Of a DNA stretch of 11,400 nucleotides, positions 7,951 to 11,400 are shown in pieces. The notes under the pieces are model-generated. The model had not been told where the DNA came from. It ran no database searches and was given only the letters and a program-made list of their open reading frames with translations. Each line of letters opens with the position of its first letter. The stretch's first letter is position 1. Both the position numbers and the translations under genes were made by a program. This DNA is from Chloroflexota bacterium (GTDB lineage Bacteria > Chloroflexota > Anaerolineae > Ardenticatenales > Ardenticatenaceae), in the NCBI GenBank assembly GCA_003520455.1, contig DOUV01000831.1, positions 1-11,400 on the forward strand, written 5' to 3'.

Positions 7951-7987
7951 AAAAAGATTGAGGGGCCTCCCGTTTGGGAGACCCCTC
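7951..7987 (-). terminator. Intrinsic terminator of the ilv attenuator
   Basis: On the minus strand a 12-bp stem GAGGGGTCTCCC / GGGAGGCCCCTC (one T-G wobble), loop AAAC, is followed immediately by AATCTTTTT. This is a textbook Rho-independent terminator, placed after the ilv promoter and leader ORF and about 115 bp before ilvB, so it must be bypassed for the operon to be expressed. Confidence 0.9.
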
Positions 7988-8026
7988 GTGCGTTGGCCTG
8001 GTGCGCTACGTGCCGTTCGCCTCCGG

Positions 8027-8116
8027 TTACTCGCTCCCAAACGGGATTAGCTCCTTGCCTACAATAACAAGGAGCCCGCTAAGAACGAGAATAATGAGGC
8101 CGAACTGAGAATGCAT
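8027..8116 (-). CDS. ilv leader peptide (29 aa), branched-chain amino acid sensor
   Basis: ATG at 8116, TAA at 8027-8029. Thirteen of 29 residues are branched-chain: six Leu, four Ile, three Val, mostly in GLIILVL (6-12) and LLVIV (15-19), with LI at 23-24. The codons used are CTC, CTT, CTA, ATT, ATC, GTT and GTA; CTG, abundant in the neighbouring enzymes, is absent, as expected for a translation-speed sensor. The peptide itself is probably not needed after synthesis; what matters is ribosome position. The ribosome binding site is weak (TGGAACG about 10 nt upstream); an in-frame TTG 6 nt earlier is an alternative start. It could be mistaken for a small membrane peptide, but the terminator and complementary segment downstream argue for a leader. 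Confidence 0.85.
   Translation of the reverse strand: MHSQFGLIILVLSGLLVIVGKELIPFGSE
8050..8075 (-). other. Pause-type hairpin inside the ilv leader ORF
   Basis: GCTCCTTG and CAAGGAGC form a perfect 8-bp stem with a 10-nt loop. It spans about codons 14-23 of the leader ORF, including the LLVIV codons, directly before the antiterminator strand. In known attenuators such a 1:2 hairpin pauses polymerase so that the ribosome can catch up; that role here is an inference. Confidence 0.65.
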
Positions 8117-8169
8117 CAGCAAGTACGTTCCAGGGGCAGATTTCGCCCCGCTGGGTGAAGTTGCCGGGT

Positions 8170-8198
8170 AATATATCAGCGCATCCGCCGACTGTCAA
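8170..8198 (-). promoter_or_regulatory. Sigma-70-type promoter of the ilv operon
   Basis: On the minus strand the -35 box is TTGACA (8193-8198), the spacer is exactly 17 bp, and the -10 box is TATATT (8170-8175) with a TG one base upstream of it (extended -10). Transcription should start near 8162-8164, about 47 nt before the leader ORF. The 209 bp upstream, to the end of the lipoprotein gene at 8408, show no further gene, operator or clear terminator. Confidence 0.88.
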
Positions 8199-8407
8199 GT
8201 CCTTTTGGGTGCCACTTTGCCAGAGATGGTACATCTGGGTAGCAGGATTGGCTGAAAGCTGCGTTCCCCGAGTTCCGGCGGCGCAAGAACCGTCCTGAAA
8301 AGAGCCGGCGGCGGTGGGGGTGCAGGTGCGACGCTCCCTCTCTGTGCGGCACGACCGCATGCACGATGCAGAGGAACTCATCCAGAGGGGAGGCGTACTC
8401 CCTGCGG

Positions 8408-9622
8408 TTACGGGGTCCACCAGTCGGAAGGTTTATCGTCCTTCTCGTCTGAGATGATCCGGACCAACTCACCGTCGCCTTGGGGGACGAAGTAGGGATC
8501 CCAGTTCCCCTGGTACCCGGCGATGAGGAACTTGCCCGTGCGCCAGGCGGCGATGTTGGTGCTGTTGTTGCGATCATCGCCGACGGTCCCCACAACTTTG
8601 TGGGGATCGGAGCCGTCCAGGTTCACGACCCAGATTTCCCAGGCTGTTCCCGCCGCGATGGTCGAAAACGCGATCTGCTGACCATCAGGCGCGAAGACCG
8701 GCGAAATCGCCACCCGCTCGGGACCAAACGAGGTCACCTGCCTCAGATCCGCTCCGTCGCGATTGACAACCCAGATATTGAACGAGCCGCCTCTGGCCGA
8801 CGAGAAGGCGATCGTTTGACTGTTCGGTGACCAGGCCGGCATCCAATCGACCTCGCGCGCGGTGACCGGTTTCCGGTCGGAGCCATCCAGATTCATGGTG
8901 TAGATCTCGAAGCCACCGGGCCAACCGAACAGGAAGGCGACCTTCTGGCTGTCGGGCGAGACGACCGGGAAGGCCTCGATCTTGTCGGGCGTATTGGTCA
9001 GGTTGGTTTGGCCGCTGCCGTCAACGTTCATCTTCCACAGGTCAAGCTCGTGCTCGAAGATGATGGTCCGACCGTCGGGCGTAAAGTGGCCATCGTAGCT
9101 TTTGCCCATCGTGGTCAGTTGTTTCACGCTCGTGCCATCATCATTCATGATGAAGATGTCGTCCCAACTCACGCGGTTGGAGGTGAACACAATCTTCCCG
9201 CCCGTTGCCTGGGGCACCGCTGTAGGCGCCGGCGGAGGCGGGGGTGGAAGCGGCGTCTCGGTGGCGGGCGGGGCTTCGGTAGCGGTCGGTGCGACTGTCT
9301 CGGTCGGAGGCAGCGGGGTTGCGGTCGGAGGCGGTGTATCGGTTGGCTCCGGCGTATCGGTTGATGGGACGGGCGTCTTCGTCGGTGGAACGGGGGTCGT
9401 GGTTGGCGGGACGGATGTCGAAGCCGGCGGAACGGATGTAGCCGTCGGTGGGATGGGCGTGCCGGTGGCCGGGACGGCCGTCTTGGTGGCTGCCTCAGCG
9501 ACCGCAGGCTGCGATGGTTGGGCTGGAGGCGTCGCGCTATTGTTACAGCCGTTGAGGAGTATGGCAAGCAAGAGCACAACAACGATATTCAATTTTGAGA
9601 GACGACCAGGTGAAGCGATCAT
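8408..9622 (-). CDS. Lipoprotein with Pro/Thr linker and TolB/WD40-like beta-propeller
   Basis: The 404-residue product begins with a signal peptide (basic GRLSK, hydrophobic NIVVVLLLAILL) ending in a lipobox-like LNGC, Cys26 being the likely lipidated residue; Asn at -2 is unusual. Residues about 31-140 are a Pro/Thr/Ser-rich linker of TPxPPT-like repeats. From about 142 there are repeated PD40/TolB-type blades: GKIVFTSNR, DDIFIMNDDG, LWKMNVDGSG, FEIYTMNLDGSD, AWSPNSQTIAFSS, IWVVNRDGAD and IWVVNLDGSD, about five to six copies. Such proteins sit on the outer face of the membrane; ligand and role are unknown. ATG 9622 is chosen (AAGGGGG about 7 nt upstream) over an in-frame GTG at 9646. It is monocistronic here. 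No clear promoter is seen upstream, but a palindrome lies about 110 bp before the start. Confidence 0.88.
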   Translation of the reverse strand: MIASPGRLSKLNIVVVLLLAILLNGCNNSATPPAQPSQPAVAEAATKTAVPATGTPIPPTATSVPPASTSVPPTTTPVPPTKTPVPSTDTPEPTDTPPPTATPLPPTETVAPTATEAPPATETPLPPPPPPAPTAVPQATGGKIVFTSNRVSWDDIFIMNDDGTSVKQLTTMGKSYDGHFTPDGRTIIFEHELDLWKMNVDGSGQTNLTNTPDKIEAFPVVSPDSQKVAFLFGWPGGFEIYTMNLDGSDRKPVTAREVDWMPAWSPNSQTIAFSSARGGSFNIWVVNRDGADLRQVTSFGPERVAISPVFAPDGQQIAFSTIAAGTAWEIWVVNLDGSDPHKVVGTVGDDRNNSTNIAAWRTGKFLIAGYQGNWDPYFVPQGDGELVRIISDEKDDKPSDWWTP

Positions 9623-9733
9623 GGCCGCCCCCTTTTCCGAGGGCACGACTGTGAGGAAAGTTATGCTCGTCTATTCCGGCGAGGCACTCCAGAACATCGG
9701 TCAAGGAGTTGCCGTGGACGCGTGGTCGGAAAG

Positions 9734-9759
9734 TTCCGAAGTCTCGGAAGACTTCGGAA
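9734..9759. repeat. Perfect 11-bp palindromic hairpin upstream of the lipoprotein gene
   Basis: TTCCGAAGTCT and AGACTTCGGAA are perfectly complementary around a 4-nt CGGA centre. Further CGGAAG/GAAGTCT copies lie just outside (9727-9763), so the motif is partly repeated in direct orientation. No T-run follows on either strand. It could be an operator for the lipoprotein gene or the 3' end of a transcript that came from the right before the insertion sequence landed. Confidence 0.55.
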
Positions 9760-9794
9760 GTCTGACGCCTTGACCGGCACTCTAGTACTACTTC

Positions 9795-9802
9795 GTTAGT
9801 TA
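9795..9802. repeat. Target-site duplication, left copy
   Basis: GTTAGTTA directly before the left inverted repeat; identical to 11367-11374. Eight bp is the duplication length known for the IS66 family. Confidence 0.93.
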
Positions 9803-9816
9803 GTAACTACTCAGCC
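9803..9816 (+). repeat. Left terminal inverted repeat of the IS66 element
   Basis: GTAACTACTCAGCC; matches the right end exactly in inverse orientation. Beyond 14 bp the similarity stops. Confidence 0.93.
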
Positions 9817-9882
9817 CGGCACGGTTGTCAATGCAGAATAATTGGGATTGACGGTAGGGGCCGATAGGCATAGGCTGAAGGC

Positions 9883-11358
9883 ATGACCAGCGAAGAACTG
9901 GCCTGCTGCTCGGCCAACGAGTTGATCGACCTGATCCTGCAACAGCAGGCGCTCATCGAGCAATTGCAGGCCCAGGTGGCCGATCTGGAAGCCAAGCTTC
10001 AAGCCTTGGCAGATCAACTGGCAAAGAACAGCCGCAACAGCGGCAAACCGCCGTCCAGCGATGGCTTGAGGAAGCCACGCCCGCCCAGTTTGCGGCAAGC
10101 CAGTGGCAAGCCCAGCGGCGGGCAACCCGGCCATGAAGGGCATACGTTGCAAGCGGTGGCTCACCCGGATCACGTTCGGGTGCATCCGGTCACCTCCTGG
10201 GTTGACTGTCAGGCGTCTCTGGCCGAGGTGGTCGCGAGCGACTACGAAAAGCGGCAAGTGTTTGATCGGCCGCCGGTGCGGCTGGAGGTGACCGAACATC
10301 GGGCCGAGAGCAAGCGCTGCCCGTCTTGTGGGCAAGCGAATCCGGCTGACTTTCCCGCCGACGTCACCCAGCCAGTGCAAGACGGGCCGGGGATCAAGGC
10401 CCAGGCGGTGGACTTCAACCAATCCCACTTCATCCCGCTGGAACGCAGCAGCGAGAGTTTGGCCGACTTGTACGGGCAGGCGCTGGGCCAAGCCACGGTC
10501 GTGGAGGCCAGTGAGACGGTGGCGGAGCCGGTGGCCCCGGTCAATGAACGGGTGAAGGCGCCTCTGACCCACGCCGAAGCCGTCGTGCATTTTGACGAAA
10601 GCGGCACGCGCGGGGCCGGACACCTGGAATGGGTGCCTTCGGCCCGTACCGACCAGCTCACCTCCTATGCCCTCCACCCCAAGCGCGGGAGCGAAGCGAT
10701 GGACGCCATCGGCATTTTGCCGAACTTGGCGGGCCTCGCTGTGCCTGACCACTGGCAGCCCTACTTCAAGTCCCTGGTCGCGCATGGGTTGTGCAATGCT
10801 CATCACCTGCGCGAGTTGAAGTTCATCCAAGAGCGTGACCCGCCAGGCGGGGGGGCGGACTTGGCGGCATTACGGGTCGAGATCAAGACAACGGTTGACC
10901 AGGTCCGACCGGTGCAGGCCCACCTGGAGGCGGCCCAACGCGCCGACTTTGAAGCCCGCTATGACCGACTGCTTGAGCCAGGGCTGCCAGCCAACCCCCC
11001 TCCGGCCGAAATCGAACCCTCGCCGAAGAAGCCCGGGCGGGTCAAACAAACCCCGCCCAAGAACTTGCTGGACCGCTTGAAGACCCACAAGCGAGAAGTC
11101 CTGGCGTTTAGGTACGATTTCCGGGTGCCGTTTGACAACAACCAAGCGCAGCGCGACATCCGCATGGTCACGCTGAAGCAGCAAGTGTCCGGCTGCTTGC
11201 GCACTGAAGAGCGGGCGCAGACCTTTTGCCAGGTGCGCAGCTACATTTCGACCGCTCGCACGCAGGGCCAGCGGGTACTTGAGGCTCTGCGACTGGCACT
11301 GGCCGGCTCGCCCTTTGTGCCGCCTGTCTTATGCCCTCAACCTGCCCCAGCAGGCTGA
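9883..11358 (+). CDS. IS66-family transposase (TnpC type), possibly inactive
   Basis: The 491-residue product has the IS66 order: an N-terminal coiled coil/leucine zipper (about 14-47), the [13 protein letters not shown] motif (49-61), a zinc-finger-like segment with CPSCG at 146-150, then the DDE domain. The first Asp is D238 (HFDESG), the second D289 (PDHWQPYF), followed by [12 protein letters not shown] (304-315). The third catalytic position in NNxAERDIRM is here [10 protein letters not shown]: residue 423 is Gln (codon CAG, 11149-11151) instead of Glu. Other family-conserved aromatic positions also look changed (VQDG for VQYG, AVDFNQS for AVYLNQY). The frame is intact, with no stop or shift. 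The stop codon lies inside the right inverted repeat. The ATG at 9883 has only a closely spaced GAAGG. Family certain; activity doubtful. Confidence 0.93.
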   Translation: MTSEELACCSANELIDLILQQQALIEQLQAQVADLEAKLQALADQLAKNSRNSGKPPSSDGLRKPRPPSLRQASGKPSGGQPGHEGHTLQAVAHPDHVRVHPVTSWVDCQASLAEVVASDYEKRQVFDRPPVRLEVTEHRAESKRCPSCGQANPADFPADVTQPVQDGPGIKAQAVDFNQSHFIPLERSSESLADLYGQALGQATVVEASETVAEPVAPVNERVKAPLTHAEAVVHFDESGTRGAGHLEWVPSARTDQLTSYALHPKRGSEAMDAIGILPNLAGLAVPDHWQPYFKSLVAHGLCNAHHLRELKFIQERDPPGGGADLAALRVEIKTTVDQVRPVQAHLEAAQRADFEARYDRLLEPGLPANPPPAEIEPSPKKPGRVKQTPPKNLLDRLKTHKREVLAFRYDFRVPFDNNQAQRDIRMVTLKQQVSGCLRTEERAQTFCQVRSYISTARTQGQRVLEALRLALAGSPFVPPVLCPQPAPAG

Positions 11359-11366
11359 GTAGTTAC
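11353..11366 (-). repeat. Right terminal inverted repeat of the IS66 element
   Basis: Inverse copy of the left end; the transposase TGA (11356-11358) lies within it. Confidence 0.93.
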
Positions 11367-11374
11367 GTTAGTTA
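11367..11374. repeat. Target-site duplication, right copy
   Basis: GTTAGTTA directly after the right inverted repeat, identical to the left copy. The remaining 26 bp to the window end are flanking DNA with no recognisable gene. Confidence 0.93.
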
Positions 11375-11400
11375 TATCTCGACTTTTGCGATGACCGGGG

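Larger units (their letters stand above)
7951..8163 (-). promoter_or_regulatory. ilv operon leader with ribosome-mediated attenuator
   Basis: The leader RNA (predicted start near 8163) contains, in order, a small 5' hairpin (8130-8154), the leader ORF, a hairpin inside it (8050-8075), an antiterminator strand (8034-8046) and the terminator (7951-7987). The antiterminator strand TCCCGTTTGGGAG is exactly complementary over 13 nt to CTCCCAAACGGGA (7968-7980), which covers the terminator loop and part of both arms, so the two folds exclude each other. The antiterminator strand lies in codons 24-28 of the leader ORF. A ribosome that reaches the stop codon would cover it and let the terminator form; a ribosome stalled at the Leu/Ile/Val codons would leave it free. 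The logic is inferred from ilv and leu attenuators of other bacteria. Confidence 0.85.
9803..11366 (+). mobile_element. IS66-family insertion sequence, single-gene (ISBst12-like) type
   Basis: A 1564-bp element bounded by the 14-bp perfect inverted repeat GTAACTACTCAGCC (9803-9816 and 11353-11366, the latter inverted) and flanked by the 8-bp duplication GTTAGTTA. It contains one transposase gene and no tnpA or tnpB accessory genes, as in the ISBst12-type branch of the family. The ends start with GTAA, typical for IS66. It inserted into the upstream region of the lipoprotein gene. The intact ends and duplication suggest that it has not been rearranged since insertion. Confidence 0.93.

Noticed and set aside
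8079..8420. Minus-strand ORF of 113 codons between the lipoprotein and ilvB
   Set aside because: It crosses the ilv promoter and reads the leader ORF in the wrong frame; composition is not protein-like and there is no ribosome binding site.
9221..9500. Repetitive GC-rich stretch, possibly a CRISPR or tandem repeat array
   Set aside because: It encodes the Pro/Thr linker of the lipoprotein in frame; the units are irregular and there are no unique spacers.
9803..9882. IS66 accessory genes tnpA/tnpB
   Set aside because: Only 80 bp lie between the left end and the transposase; the element belongs to the single-gene type.

Overview
This window looks like chromosomal DNA from a GC-rich bacterium, probably a member of the Chloroflexota. 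That placement is an inference. It rests on the GC-rich coding bias, on a lipoprotein whose anchor is joined to a WD40/TolB-like propeller by a long Pro/Thr (TPxPPT-type) linker, and on the general gene style. There is no rRNA or other marker in the window to prove it.

Layout. Positions 1-2413 (minus strand) hold the start of a HAD-IIA phosphatase gene that runs off the left edge, a possible 45-residue proline-rich small protein, and leuA (2-isopropylmalate synthase). A divergent spacer follows, then a lone plus-strand DUF433 gene (2724-3050). Positions 3061-8198 (minus strand) carry the main unit. In transcription order it is a near-consensus promoter (8170-8198), a leader with an attenuator, ilvB, ilvN (ATGA overlap with ilvB), ilvC and a short pyruvate kinase gene, perhaps ending with a 34-codon small ORF. 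Positions 8408-9622 (minus strand) encode a lipoprotein with a beta-propeller. Positions 9803-11366 are a complete single-gene IS66-family insertion sequence with 14-bp terminal inverted repeats and a perfect 8-bp target duplication.

Function. IlvB/IlvN (acetolactate synthase) and IlvC (ketol-acid reductoisomerase) are the first steps of valine/isoleucine synthesis. LeuA diverts 2-ketoisovalerate towards leucine. Pyruvate kinase makes pyruvate, the substrate of acetolactate synthase, so its place behind ilvC makes metabolic sense.

The most interesting element is the 5' leader of ilvB. A promoter with TTGACA, a 17-bp spacer and TATATT (with an extended -10 TG) is followed by a 29-residue leader ORF (8027-8116) in which 13 residues are Leu, Ile or Val. 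After it comes a 12-bp GC-rich terminator hairpin with a U-tract (7951-7987). The last codons of the leader ORF contain a 13-nt segment exactly complementary to the loop and flanking arms of the terminator, so the two structures exclude each other. This is the architecture of ribosome-mediated transcription attenuation, here in front of ilvBNC-pyk. leuA lies in a separate unit, cut off by the plus-strand DUF433 gene, and has a different, weaker leader hairpin.

Other points worth a look are the pyruvate kinase lacking its usual C-terminal domain, the IS66 transposase with Gln where the presumed catalytic Glu should be despite intact ends, and several intergenic palindromes.
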